DNA of 64,000 nucleotides from JANQEU01 sp965601455 (GTDB taxonomy: Bacteria; Bacteroidota; Bacteroidia; Cytophagales; Cyclobacteriaceae). Shown one piece after another: positions 9,758 through 19,900 of this stretch (its first letter is position 1; each line of letters starts with the position of its first letter). The DNA lies in NCBI GenBank assembly GCA_965601455.1, contig OZ271831.1, positions 2,666,001 through 2,730,000 on the forward strand, read 5' to 3'. The notes under the pieces are model-generated. The model saw nothing but the letters and a program-made list of their open reading frames with translations, was not told where the DNA came from and searched no databases. A program made the position numbers and the translations under genes.

Positions 9758-9772
9758 ATCTTAATTTAAGAT
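9758..9772. promoter_or_regulatory. Palindrome ATCTTAA-T-TTAAGAT upstream of the SRPBCC-GyrI gene
   Basis: Perfect 7-bp arms around one base, 38 bp upstream of the start at 9720, overlapping a second short repeat (AAGAT-AA-ATCTT, 9751-9762). It has the size and place of an operator, but AT-rich sequence makes chance palindromes likely. Nothing else in the 166-bp gap stands out. Confidence 0.3.
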
Positions 9773-9886
9773 GAACATATAACCACCAAAAAACATATTT
9801 CCCTATGGAAATCGTAGATGTCGTGCAATTAACCTTGTCAGATGCCAAAATAAGTTGTTAACACCAACAATTGACTAGTTCTGAAG

Positions 9887-11275
9887 TTACTTTGTAGGAA
9901 TAAACCAGACATCCTCGTCAAGGTCTACACCACCTTCCAAGGCTTCCTGTACGACCCTATCAACGATGAAAACACCTTTTTTCGCCATATCAGGAAAGTT
10001 GTCTATCCCACTTGGAAAATTGCCCCGAGTTCGATGTATGTTGAATTGATCGGATAGATTCCCTCCAAACGCTTCTTCAAGCTTTTCCTTACCTATCATA
10101 AAACCAATTAATCCACCCCAGGTTGCTGTTGGGTTATCAGAATCCCAACCTGCCAGCGCCCCGATTTTTATAGTTTTTTTGATGTCACCTTCTCCGTAGA
10201 ATAGGCTTACCAGACCGGCACCGAAATTAATTCCAGCCGCAAAACAGCCTCCACAACCTTCTTCTTTCATCGCCCAATCATATCCATCGGCCATTTCTAC
10301 CTGATAACGCTGATATAAGGAGTCTCTCGCTGCCTCCCACGGAATACCGGACTTGTATTTCTCTAACAAATAATCATACATTTTGGCTGAATATGAAGTA
10401 TCAGGAAGTTGTTTACGCGCGGTTTCTGCAAAATCAAATAGTTGTTGCCCCACAGTTGTTGCATCCATATTCGAAGTGGCTGCAAGAGAATACATTATCA
10501 CATGAAACTCGGATATCCACGCTGCGTTTTCTCTTGCTGTGGTTCTAATGGGTAAATCAGCCATTTTTACTGCCACATCAGGACGGCCAGGAGCAAAAAA
10601 ACCAAATATTTCAGTTGTGAGTTGCGCATCAATCATGTCATAATGAGGATTTCTATCCGGATGACTGGTTTCCGGTGGAATCACACCTTCAATCATTAGG
10701 TCATGAGCTGCTTGATTAGAAACCCATAAATAGTTTTCAGGAGTTTCACCATCCGGCATCGTAAACGGAGAGTTCGCATCGGAATATACATGTTTCAACC
10801 ACCCATCCCTTATCTGTTCACCGGATAGAAACGGTGTTTTGTTAGTATATAGAAGATGTTGATACATGTATTCGATATCTGTATCATCATCCGCCCCCCA
10901 TACATCTCCTTCTCGTACAAGTACAAAATCAATAATTCGATCCTGGGCTTCTTCCTCCCAAATAGCTGGATCATCGGGACCCCCCCAGTTTGCCATAGTG
11001 TAGAACCCAGCTCCTCTTCCATTAAAACCATCCCCTCCAAGCTTATCCATCTCTGTTATTAATCCAGTCCAATTGGCTATGCACTGCCCTAACCAGAATC
11101 CCTGTAATCGATCAATATAGTCCTTTCGAGAAATCACCAATTCCTCTCCTTTCGGTTCGAAATCTTTATAGGTTAATGATGGATCAGCGTTTGTGGCTTG
11201 GCTCTCTTCAGTTGACGTCGAACACGAAAAAAACACAAACCATAAAAGCGGAGAAAGAAAATGTATTGGTTTCAT
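9887..11275 (-). CDS. Exported ADP-ribosylglycohydrolase-family lipoprotein
   Basis: 462 residues. The N terminus is a lipoprotein signal ending 'FVFFSCSTS', so the enzyme is exported and lipid-anchored. The DraG/ADP-ribosylglycohydrolase fold is seen in 'DYIDRLQGFWLGQCIANWTG' near residue 52, 'ADDDTDIEYMYQHLL' (metal-binding aspartates) and the C-terminal 'IGALAGWDSDNPTATWGGLI', matching the family's 'GGDTDTNAA' metal site. The family removes ADP-ribose or cleaves N-ribosyl bonds. It is divergent from ribokinase, transporter and nucleoside-hydrolase genes, which suggests it releases ribose-containing compounds outside the cytoplasm. The actual substrate is unknown. Confidence 0.85.
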   Translation of the reverse strand: MKPIHFLSPLLWFVFFSCSTSTEESQATNADPSLTYKDFEPKGEELVISRKDYIDRLQGFWLGQCIANWTGLITEMDKLGGDGFNGRGAGFYTMANWGGPDDPAIWEEEAQDRIIDFVLVREGDVWGADDDTDIEYMYQHLLYTNKTPFLSGEQIRDGWLKHVYSDANSPFTMPDGETPENYLWVSNQAAHDLMIEGVIPPETSHPDRNPHYDMIDAQLTTEIFGFFAPGRPDVAVKMADLPIRTTARENAAWISEFHVIMYSLAATSNMDATTVGQQLFDFAETARKQLPDTSYSAKMYDYLLEKYKSGIPWEAARDSLYQRYQVEMADGYDWAMKEEGCGGCFAAGINFGAGLVSLFYGEGDIKKTIKIGALAGWDSDNPTATWGGLIGFMIGKEKLEEAFGGNLSDQFNIHRTRGNFPSGIDNFPDMAKKGVFIVDRVVQEALEGGVDLDEDVWFIPTK

Positions 11276-11332
11276 AGGAATATTATCTTTCCAACCAATT
11301 TCATAATTTCTGTTTAATTTCCCTCAATTACA

Positions 11333-12274
11333 TTGAATTTGAAGAAAGAAAAAATAGTAGTAATAGGGAGTGCAAATACCGATATGGTAGTGCAATCCGA
11401 ACGAATTCCAAAACCTGGTGAGACCATTCTAGGCGGCAACTTTTTAATGAATCAGGGTGGAAAGGGTGCAAACCAGGCGGTAGCTGCTGCCCAGCTGGGT
11501 GGTGAGGTTGATTTTATTGCCCGTGTGGGTAATGACATCTTCGGTAAACAGACCATTGAATCCCTTGAAGCTTATGGAGTTCGAACGGACCTGGTAAAAA
11601 AAGATCCCAACACACCTACCGGCGTTGCCCTTATCATGGTAGATGAAGGTGCAGAGAATAGTATAGCTGTTGCACTTGGAGCGAATAATGAATTGAATGA
11701 AAAAGATATTTTGGACGGCAAGAGCCAGTTAGAGCAGTCAAAATGCGTTTTGCTACAACTTGAATCTCCAATAAACACCGTTTCAAAAGCCATAGATTAC
11801 CTTAAAGACCTGAATACAACGGTCATCCTAAACCCGGCACCCGCTCAACAGCTATCTGATGAGATACTTGGAAAAATTGATGTAATTACCCCAAATGAGT
11901 CAGAAACTGAAATCCTCACAGGAATCAAAATAAATGGAATAGATGATGTCAGAAAAGGATCGGAGGTCTTACTCCGTAAAGGCGCGAAACTGGTAATTGT
12001 CACCATGGGTGGCAAAGGTGTATTTGTAGCTACAAAAGAAGAGTCATTTCATGTTCCCGCATTCCAGGTTAACCCAGTTGACACAACCGGAGCGGGTGAT
12101 ACCTTCAATGGTGCGCTTGCCGTTATGCTTGCCGAAGGAGTACCTCTTAAAGAAGGTGTATTATTTGCCAGTAAAGCCGCTGCACTTTCCACCACGAAAC
12201 CTGGTGCTCAGATGGCTATTCCATCTCGTGAAATTGTTGAAACAACCTCTCTAGAATATGTTCATACCCGCTAG
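11333..12274 (+). CDS. rbsK: Ribokinase
   Basis: A 313-residue PfkB-family kinase that phosphorylates ribose to ribose-5-phosphate. 'VVIGSANTDMVVQSERIPKPG', the 'GGKGANQAVAAAQLGG' sugar-binding loop and the C-terminal 'VDTTGAGDTFNGALAVML' motif with catalytic Asp are all present. The start is a TTG at 11333; the next ATG is inside the first strand, so TTG is preferred. It overlaps the transporter gene by 17 bp. The neighbours (nucleoside hydrolase, ADP-ribosylglycohydrolase) support true ribose specificity over other PfkB sugars. Confidence 0.88.
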   Translation: MNLKKEKIVVIGSANTDMVVQSERIPKPGETILGGNFLMNQGGKGANQAVAAAQLGGEVDFIARVGNDIFGKQTIESLEAYGVRTDLVKKDPNTPTGVALIMVDEGAENSIAVALGANNELNEKDILDGKSQLEQSKCVLLQLESPINTVSKAIDYLKDLNTTVILNPAPAQQLSDEILGKIDVITPNESETEILTGIKINGIDDVRKGSEVLLRKGAKLVIVTMGGKGVFVATKEESFHVPAFQVNPVDTTGAGDTFNGALAVMLAEGVPLKEGVLFASKAAALSTTKPGAQMAIPSREIVETTSLEYVHTR

Positions 12275-13262
12275 TTATTCATTAGCCGTTTTTTTATGTA
12301 TCATCACTATGTTATGCTGGGGATCCTGGGCAAATACGCAGAAAATGGCATCAAAATCATGGCCATTCCCCCTTTTTTATTGGGATTATGCAATCGGAGT
12401 ACTGCTTCTCTCATTGATTTTCGCCTTTACGCTAGGTAGTTCCGGGGAAGCGGGAAGGTCTTTTTTAGTTGACTTAGGACAAGCGGAGAACTCAGCCTTA
12501 TTCTCCGCTTTTCTTGGAGGTATAGTTTTCAACCTCGCTAACTTATTAGTTGTTGCTGCGATTGACCTGGCTGGAATGGCAGTAGCATTTCCAGTAGGAA
12601 TAGGAATAGCACTGGTTCTTGGTGTTATCGTCAATTATGTGGCTGATCCCGTAGGAAACCCTTACCTACTTTTTGCCGGAGTTGCTCTGGTAACAATAGC
12701 AATCGTTATCGATGCCGTGGCTTACAAAGAGAAATCTGATAGTAAGGAAGAAACTCCCACTAAAGGGATTGTTTATGCGGTTATCGGAGGAATTCTAATG
12801 GGATTTTTCTACCGCTTTGTCGCCGCTTCAATCGCTCCTGATTTTGCTAATCCTGCCGCAGGCTTGCTCACACCTTATACAGCAGTGGTTGTGTTCTCCT
12901 GTGGAATACTGGTTTCCAACTTTCTTTGGAATTCTTATTTTATGTTTAATCCCGTGAAAGGAGAAAAAGTCGGTTATGCGGACTACATACGTATGGGAAA
13001 TCCTCAACTACATGTCATTGGAATTCTTGGCGGTATAATCTGGTGCATCGGTATGTCCTTGAGCATAATATCCGGTGAAAAAGCTGGTTTTGCAATCTCC
13101 TATGGACTTGGGCAAGGTGCAACCATGGTGGCTGCAGCCTGGGGCGTATTCATCTGGAAAGAATTTGAAGGAGTTGCTCAGAAAACACAGAATAAAATAT
13201 GGATGATGTTCTTGTTTTTTATCGTTGGACTAGGACTAATCATATACTCACGACTTATTTAA
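12258..13262 (+). CDS. GRP/RhaT-type sugar transporter (probable ribose uptake)
   Basis: A 334-residue inner-membrane protein with about 10 hydrophobic helices. 'IITMLCWGSWANTQKMASKS' near the N terminus is typical of the glucose/ribose porter (GRP) branch of the drug/metabolite transporter superfamily. Other markers are 'AFPVGIGIALVLGVIVNYVA' and the C-terminal 'GLGQGATMVAAAWGVFIWKE'. It overlaps ribokinase by 17 bp and is followed 5 bp later by the nucleoside hydrolase start, so the three are one transcript. Ribose as the substrate is inferred from this context. Confidence 0.8.
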   Translation: MFIPASYSLAVFLCIITMLCWGSWANTQKMASKSWPFPLFYWDYAIGVLLLSLIFAFTLGSSGEAGRSFLVDLGQAENSALFSAFLGGIVFNLANLLVVAAIDLAGMAVAFPVGIGIALVLGVIVNYVADPVGNPYLLFAGVALVTIAIVIDAVAYKEKSDSKEETPTKGIVYAVIGGILMGFFYRFVAASIAPDFANPAAGLLTPYTAVVVFSCGILVSNFLWNSYFMFNPVKGEKVGYADYIRMGNPQLHVIGILGGIIWCIGMSLSIISGEKAGFAISYGLGQGATMVAAAWGVFIWKEFEGVAQKTQNKIWMMFLFFIVGLGLIIYSRLI

Positions 13263-13267
13263 TTTGT

Positions 13268-14308
13268 ATGAAGAATTATTTTAAAACGCTCATATTGTTG
13301 ATTCTTGCCGCAGCCTGTACTCAAACTGATAAGCAAGAAGGAAAACTTGGGACCGCTGAAGAAGCAGTGGGAACCTCAACAGAATCATCTGCAAATCAGA
13401 AGTTTGAAGTGATCATCGATACTGACGCAAATAATGAGTTGGATGACCAGCACGCTTTGGCCTACCTGTTTTTCAACCAGGATATTTTTAATGTTTTGGG
13501 TGTGACGGTAAATACTACATCCAGTGGTGGAAATATTGACATGCAGGTTGCGGAAGCTGTTAGAATTATGAAGTTATGCGATGTGTACGAATCTATTCCA
13601 ATGCTACCAGGAGCTGATGCAGGATTCGAAGAAATTGCACCTACCATCAATAATTCCTCCTATGATGGACAAGCAGCTGTCGAGTTCATCATTCAAGAAG
13701 CCCAAAAAGAAAGGGAATCCCCATTAGTTCTTTTGCCAATCGGAAAAATGACCAACGTCGCTTTGGCCCTAATGAAAGCTCCTGAAATTGCCAGCAACAT
13801 TCGGATCATATGGTTAGGATCTAACTACCCAGAGCCCGGAGAACACAACCTGGTCAATGATATTCCCGCCATGAATTACATTCTTGACCTAAACGTCCCG
13901 TTCGAAATGGTTATGGTCCGCTATGGTTCTCCTAGTGGCTCAGATGCGGTAAGAGTTACTCCTGAAAGGATTGAGAGCGAAATGGCCGGTGTCGGTCCTA
14001 CTGTCGAACCAATAGAAGGACGCCATGGTGGAACATTTACCACTTTCGGTGACTACTCGATAAACCTTTTTCAGGGAATCGACCTTCACGGTGATCCTCC
14101 GGCAAGAGCTTTGTTCGATGTAGTGCCTTTGGCAATTCTTAAAGATAAGTCATGGGGTGAATACAAGGAAATCCCCGCTCCTTTTATGGTTGATGAAGAA
14201 TGGCAAGAACGTCCGGATAACAATCGCAAAGTAGGTGTCTGGGAAAATTTTGATTCGGATGCTATCCTGAATGACTTTTTCGGGTCAATGAAGCAGCCTT
14301 CACGGTGA
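13268..14308 (+). CDS. Exported inosine-uridine-type nucleoside hydrolase lipoprotein
   Basis: The open frame begins at 13199, but the ATG at 13268 gives a clean lipoprotein signal (MKNYFKTLILLILAAACTQ). The IUNH signature 'FEVIIDTDANNELDDQHALA' supplies the Ca2+-binding aspartates. 'LLPIGKMTNVALAL' and a late 'DLHGDPPARALFDVVPLAIL' (the His/Asp end of the site) follow. It hydrolyses ribonucleosides to base and ribose, here outside the inner membrane, feeding the neighbouring transporter and ribokinase. Its stop overlaps the convergent GH130 gene by 9 bp. Confidence 0.85.
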   Translation: MKNYFKTLILLILAAACTQTDKQEGKLGTAEEAVGTSTESSANQKFEVIIDTDANNELDDQHALAYLFFNQDIFNVLGVTVNTTSSGGNIDMQVAEAVRIMKLCDVYESIPMLPGADAGFEEIAPTINNSSYDGQAAVEFIIQEAQKERESPLVLLPIGKMTNVALALMKAPEIASNIRIIWLGSNYPEPGEHNLVNDIPAMNYILDLNVPFEMVMVRYGSPSGSDAVRVTPERIESEMAGVGPTVEPIEGRHGGTFTTFGDYSINLFQGIDLHGDPPARALFDVVPLAILKDKSWGEYKEIPAPFMVDEEWQERPDNNRKVGVWENFDSDAILNDFFGSMKQPSR

Positions 14309-15400
14309 GGTAGCAACTCCCACGTAAGAATCTGCCGTACCGTAATACAGGAACCACCTGCCTTTAAAAAACACAAGTCCTTCTGCAAAGGTCGTTCCTG
14401 ATTTATATTGACCTGTTATTTCATGCGGTAAGGTAGGTTTGAGAAGGTATGAGTCTGTTCTTGAGATGACGGTAGTAAGGTCTCCTGGATCAAAAACAAC
14501 TTTCCCAACAGAGTACATTCCCTTTGGTATTGTTGGATCCGATCGTTCATCTTCAGTATTCTTCCCATTGTATAATAACACTACTCCTTCTTCCGTAATA
14601 ATCGCAGGAGGTCCACACTCCGTAAGATGACTATCAAAGAAGCCCTCTCTAGGCTCGATCAGTTTGAGTAGTGAACTATCAGGGTTAATCATAGGAAACC
14701 AATCTACAAGATTCTCACTCCAAGCAAGGTTGACAAATTGTTCACCCCAATACATCCAATACTTTCCATTACGTTTTTTGGCGATTGGTTGATCATTCTG
14801 CATTTCTGTGATTATAGAACCGGACTTACTCCACATATCCAGGAATCTACCATTATACGCCTTGGCAAAAGCAGGACCTCCTTTTTTCCATTCATATAAA
14901 TCCTCAGAGATTGCCACACTCAGTCGGGCGATATCATAATTCCATGCGGTATATACCATTATATAGCGACCATCGTCGGTTTCCACTACCCTGGGGTCTT
15001 CGCATCCACCAGGATGGTCATATACTTTGAAGGCATCGTCATCAGGAAAAAGTATTGGGTTAGGATGTTTTGTGAAGTTTATTCCATCGGTACTGTAGGC
15101 TAAACCAATCCTTGATGTTCTACCTCCCAGTATAGCTTCAGGATTGTCTTCACATCTCAGTAGCAGAAATACAGTATCATTTCTAACTACTGCCCCTGGA
15201 TTAAAAACATCCGCTCGTTGCCAATAAACGATATCTTGGGAAACAGGATCAAAGAATGTCAAAGTGGAGTCGGCAGATACAATTGGGTTTTGATCCGGCT
15301 TAATGAAAGTAGAAAAGTCCCAGGAGGAGTCGACTTCTACCTTAGTTACTTGCTGACAGCTAATCAGCAGAATGAAAAAGTAAAAAAAAGCAGGTCTCAT
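14300..15400 (-). CDS. GH130-like exported glycoside phosphorylase/hydrolase (lipoprotein)
   Basis: 366 residues with a lipoprotein signal ('YFFILLISCQQ'). It has a five-bladed beta-propeller pattern: 'VFNPGAVVRNDTVFLLLRCE', 'RIGLAYSTDGINFTKHPNPI', 'GGCEDPRVVETDDGRYIMVY', 'LTECGPPAIITEEGVVLLYN' and 'YLLYYGTADSYVGVA'-like blades. The 'NPGA' and 'EDPR' pieces match GH130 (beta-mannoside phosphorylases and beta-1,2-mannosidases); GH43/GH117-type propellers are the alternative. Being exported, it is more likely a hydrolase than a phosphorylase. The end overlaps the nucleoside hydrolase gene by 9 bp on the opposite strand. Confidence 0.75.
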   Translation of the reverse strand: MRPAFFYFFILLISCQQVTKVEVDSSWDFSTFIKPDQNPIVSADSTLTFFDPVSQDIVYWQRADVFNPGAVVRNDTVFLLLRCEDNPEAILGGRTSRIGLAYSTDGINFTKHPNPILFPDDDAFKVYDHPGGCEDPRVVETDDGRYIMVYTAWNYDIARLSVAISEDLYEWKKGGPAFAKAYNGRFLDMWSKSGSIITEMQNDQPIAKKRNGKYWMYWGEQFVNLAWSENLVDWFPMINPDSSLLKLIEPREGFFDSHLTECGPPAIITEEGVVLLYNGKNTEDERSDPTIPKGMYSVGKVVFDPGDLTTVISRTDSYLLKPTLPHEITGQYKSGTTFAEGLVFFKGRWFLYYGTADSYVGVATSP

Positions 15401-15433
15401 ACCTGCTAAAATAACCTTATTATGTCTTTGGAG

Positions 15434-16552
15434 CTAGTTTCGTAGCAGTCGGTAGATCCCTTTTCCTTCGATTCCAATGTAGATAAAGCCATCGGTACCC
15501 TGCTCTACATTTCTGACGCGTCCAATACCTTCTGCTATTTTCTCCTGCGAGACAATGGCGTCTCCTTCAACATCGGCGTATACCAGGTAATAGAATTTTA
15601 GAGATCCAACAATCAAATCGCCTTCCCATCCGGGATACTTATCTCCCGTAATAAAGGTCATTCCACAAGGTGCAATTGATGGCGTCCAGTGAATGATTGG
15701 CTGTTCCATTCCCTCTTTTTCTGTGGCTTCTGCAAATTCTGTTCCGTTGTAGTTTACTCCGTAGCTAATTACTGGCCAACCATAGTTCTTTCCCGGTTCA
15801 ACCAGATTGACCTCGTCTCCCCCCATAGGACCGTGTTCATGCTCCCATATATCACCTGACGTTGGGTTCATTGCCAATCCTTGAGGATTTCGATGGCCGT
15901 ATGAATAGATAGCCGTTTTGGCTCCATTTTCGTTAACGAAAGGATTGTCATCAGGAATAGTACCATCATCATGTATGCGATAGATCTTACCACCATCTCG
16001 GGTTATATCTTGGGGGTTTACATCTCGATTTCCTCGGTCTCCAATAGAGAAATACAGATATCCTTCACGATCAAAAGCCAGTCGACTCCCAAAATGTTGA
16101 CCTTTTGTGGTATTCGGAACGCCTTTATATAGCAGCTTCATGTCGGTAAGAGTATTTCCGTCAAGGGTAAATCGAGCCACGGCAGTATTACCACCACTAC
16201 CCTCTCCTTCTCGGCTCGAATAACTCAAATACAACCACTGATTCTCGGTAAAGTTAGGATGTAGTTCAATGTCCAAAAGACCACCTTGCCCACTGTAATA
16301 GACCTTAGGTACTCCCTCAATCTTCTCATCCAGTAGTTGGTCATCTCTGATAATTCTTATGTCACCTTTCTTCTCCGTCACTAACATATCACCATTTGGA
16401 AGAAACGCCATCCCCCAGGGATTTTGCAGACCATCCACAACCAGTTCGTAGGTTAGATCAGTGACCGGTTCTTTGATCTCTGAAGGTTGTGATTGACAAC
16501 TGATCAACAGGCATGTAAAGCAGAAGAAGAAAAACGTGCTAAGAAATTTCAT
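15434..16552 (-). CDS. PQQ-dependent soluble aldose sugar dehydrogenase-like lipoprotein
   Basis: 372 residues with a lipobox ('CFTCLLISCQSQ'). A six-bladed propeller like E. coli YliI/Asd: 'GLQNPWGMAFLPNGDMLVTE', 'GQGGLLDIELHPNF', 'HFGSRLAFDREGYLYFSIGD', 'RNPQGLAMNPTSGDIWEHEH' and 'GPMGGDEVNLVEPGKNYGWP'. The H of 'GSRLAF' region and the 'RNPQGL' arginine are the usual PQQ/catalytic positions. The family oxidises aldoses in the periplasm with PQQ. No PQQ biosynthesis genes are in the window. Single-gene unit, 34 bp from the upstream start of the GH130 gene. Confidence 0.85.
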   Translation of the reverse strand: MKFLSTFFFFCFTCLLISCQSQPSEIKEPVTDLTYELVVDGLQNPWGMAFLPNGDMLVTEKKGDIRIIRDDQLLDEKIEGVPKVYYSGQGGLLDIELHPNFTENQWLYLSYSSREGEGSGGNTAVARFTLDGNTLTDMKLLYKGVPNTTKGQHFGSRLAFDREGYLYFSIGDRGNRDVNPQDITRDGGKIYRIHDDGTIPDDNPFVNENGAKTAIYSYGHRNPQGLAMNPTSGDIWEHEHGPMGGDEVNLVEPGKNYGWPVISYGVNYNGTEFAEATEKEGMEQPIIHWTPSIAPCGMTFITGDKYPGWEGDLIVGSLKFYYLVYADVEGDAIVSQEKIAEGIGRVRNVEQGTDGFIYIGIEGKGIYRLLRN

Positions 16553-16628
16553 AGAATTGGCTGTTTAACTACAGTAGGCAACGTATGACGATTACTAATA
16601 GTTTTAGTGAAATGACAGTTGGATAGAA

Positions 16629-16988
16629 TTAATTAATGGCGTCCATGATTTCCTGCCGGTTGAAAGGTTTTTTGAAATACTTTTCAATCACGTGACCGCG
16701 AACCGCAGCATCAATTTCAGTTGTGATATCAAATCCAGTGAGTAAGTAGTATTGAATGGATGGGTATTGTTTCCTTGCCTCAGAAATGAAATCAAGACCA
16801 TTCTGACCTGGCATCCTCATGTCACTTATGACATAATCAATCTCCGGATGTTCTTTGAGTTTTTCAAATCCTTCATCTGCAGACTGAGCAGTTATTACCT
16901 CTACATCGTACATAAACGTCATTTTGAAGAGAAACCTATTCGGTTCCTCATCATCAACGTAAAGTATCGTATGTTTTTGAGCGGTCAT
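16629..16988 (-). CDS. Stand-alone response regulator receiver
   Basis: About 119 residues, a single CheY-like domain. The acidic pair in 'ILYVDDEEPN', the phosphoacceptor Asp in 'VISDMRMPGQNGL' (about 56) and the Lys of 'EKYFKKPF' are present. There is no output domain. The frame opens at a TTG (16997), but the ATG at 16988 (MTAQKHT) is the likelier start. It starts 11 bp after the propeller histidine kinase gene, so it is its probable phospho-acceptor, acting as a phosphorelay intermediate or by protein contact. Confidence 0.88.
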   Translation of the reverse strand: MTAQKHTILYVDDEEPNRFLFKMTFMYDVEVITAQSADEGFEKLKEHPEIDYVISDMRMPGQNGLDFISEARKQYPSIQYYLLTGFDITTEIDAAVRGHVIEKYFKKPFNRQEIMDAIN

Positions 16989-16999
16989 ACTGCGCAAAA

Positions 17000-19900
17000 T
17001 TAACCAAACTTGACTTCTACCGTAGTTCCTTTACCCTTTGTCGAATCGAAGTTGATACTTCCTTCATGATCATCCACAATTTTGTGTGAGATGTAGAGAC
17101 CAAGGCCCGTTCCAACACCCGGAGGTTTTGTGGTGAAGAAAGGATCGAACAATTGCTTCATGTGTTGCTTTTTAATGCCTATCCCATTATCCGTAATTCT
17201 TACAATAACTTCAGAGTCATTTTTACCCTTAGATGTTTGCAAGAGTATCTTCCCACCCTCTTCAGGAACTGCATGTATGGCATTACTTAAAATGTTGATA
17301 AAGAGTTGATGCAAATTACCTTCATCCCCAAAAACTGCAGGAATTTCGGGGTCATAATCTAAATCAACCTCTATTCTATCTTTAGTTTCATGAGAAAGAA
17401 TCCTTAGACAGTTATCCAAAATGTCATGTAAATTGCAAGGAACCCTTAAACCATTTTGATTCTTTCTACTGAAATGACTCAGACTGGATACAATATTGGT
17501 AATTCTATCCACCCCAAGTTGCATATTCTTTGAAACCTCCTGAATGACAGTTTTCAAATTGCCATTTCTTACTTCTTCGTGATTTTTTACCAGTTCATTC
17601 AAACTATATAATCCAGCTTGTAGGTAATTGGTGGGGTTATTGATTTCATGCGCAACTCCGGCTGTCAAGGTTCCAAGGGATGCCATTTTCTCCGATTGAA
17701 TAAGCTGAGATTGTGTTTCCTCAAGCTGACGAGTACGTTTACGCACTAATTCCTCCAAATTGTCTTTATATCTATTAAGCTCCCTCGTCCTATCGTCCAC
17801 CATCTCTTTCAGTCGAATTTCTCTTTGCCTGGCGAATCTCTTGGTAATCGTTCTCGTGATCACTGCAATTGCTACAACTCCCGTTAACAGAATTAGAAAA
17901 AAATAAATGGAAGAATAAAAGCTCTGTTTTACGCTGAAATGTTGCTCCGTAAAATCACTCCAAACGTACTCACCTAATTTCTTCGCTCGTACGCGAAAAT
18001 GATAACTCCCTGGGGGAACATTTGATAATTCAGCATTTCTGGAAAAGGAAGGGTTTGACCACTCTTCATCTAACTCCAGAATTTTGTAACTGTACTGCAC
18101 TTCATCTGCAGGATAGGACAAAGAAGAGAAGGTAAAACGCTGAAAAGAATTGAATTCAAATTCGATTTCATAGTCGTCGTAGGTGAAAACGTCATTCCCG
18201 TTTGATGAAACTTCCATGATAACTGGGGCCGGAGTCTTCATATAATCGTCGCTGTAATTGTTCATTACGGCAAGTCCGTAAGATGTACCAACCCAAACTT
18301 TCTCATCATCCAGATATAGGCCTTCTTCATTGACATAGTTAATTGGCATTCCTGTTTTCTCATTGAATTGGGAGCATTGACCGGAGGGAATATGATATCG
18401 AAATATTCCCAGGCTATTCCCCAACCATAGATATTCATCCTGGTGCTTAATTACTTTTACTCCGAGTTCCCTGATACTGCTTTCCAAATCCACACGTATT
18501 ACAGTGTCTGCCGTATGGAGAAATAAGCCATGTGTGGTAGCCAGGTAAACCTCATCACCAATGATTTCCATATCCTCGATACTGAAATTTTCTTCCCGGT
18601 TGATTTCGATGGTATGCGAGATATTCTCAAATTTCGATTCGTCGTGATTCTTTTTGAAAAGATAATTCTTAGGGTCTCCTGTGGCTGCAAGCACGAAATC
18701 TTCATTTCCTTCGATCGCAACTACACCCAAATCCAATCCTTTCTCGGGTCCATATTCCCAGATAGAGCCTTGGATAGGATCATAATTGATAACACCCAAA
18801 GTAGCTTCCTGGCTCAACCAAATATTTTCGTTTGAATCCAGGTAAATATCAAATATGTATCGCCCCCTACTACTTAGATCCAACTCGGATATCAGTGTGT
18901 CATTTTCAACTCTTAGCAGACTAAACTCATTACTAACCCATAATTCTCCTTGTCTGACAAGACCCGTAAGAAAATAGCCTCCATACTGATAGATTACCTG
19001 CTCAACCTTTTCAGTCTCTTTGTCAATAAAGAAAATGTGCTCCTTACTTAAGGAGTAGATACCTTTTCCGGAATCATCCCAAATGATACCTTCAACAAAG
19101 GTTCTTGGAATGCCTAGTTCCAATGTTCGAAACTGAGGTTTACGAATCAATTGAATACCTCGAAGCGTGCTTAGCCATAGATTATTGTCTGAATCTTTAT
19201 ATACTTGATTGATCGACGCATTTAGATTTTCTAATTTTAAAACACTACTTCCATCAGGCCCATAATTAATGATGCTACTTGGACCATTTTCAGAGCAAGC
19301 AAGTATCCGCGATTCACCAATTTCAATTAGATCATTTATCTGTCCTATGGCTCCAACATCAGTCAATTCAACTCGCTTTCCTGCCAACTTCAATTCTAAA
19401 ACACCCTCTCCTGTACCCACTAGAATCCGATTTCCAAATCTCCTTATGGTATTTACAATGAGTGACTGTCTTGGTGAATTAAGGGATGTTATGGCGTCAT
19501 TAGCATATGAATAAAGAAAGAAATTTCCCTGAAAAGAACTCACTAGAATCCGATCATCATCTATTTGAGCGAAACTAAACGAACGAACAAATGATGAGGA
19601 ATTATCTTCTGGCCCGAAATCAAAACGCTTCCACGTCCCGTCCTGAAACTTTACAACAGACTGCGGTTCAGAAATCCAAAGGCTACCTACCTGATCTTCA
19701 TAAGCGTGCTTCGGATACCACAAGGCTTCTGGTGATTTAACCTGTGCTCCATTGAGAATGGTGACAAACTGGGCAGTATCAGGATTACCCTTAATCTCAA
19801 TTAGTCCCAAGTCGTGAATAGCAAGTAATCTATTATCAGATGTCTTTAGGAAATCCTTAAAATAATCACTGGAAGCAGCTTCCGGATGTTTCCGAAAAGT

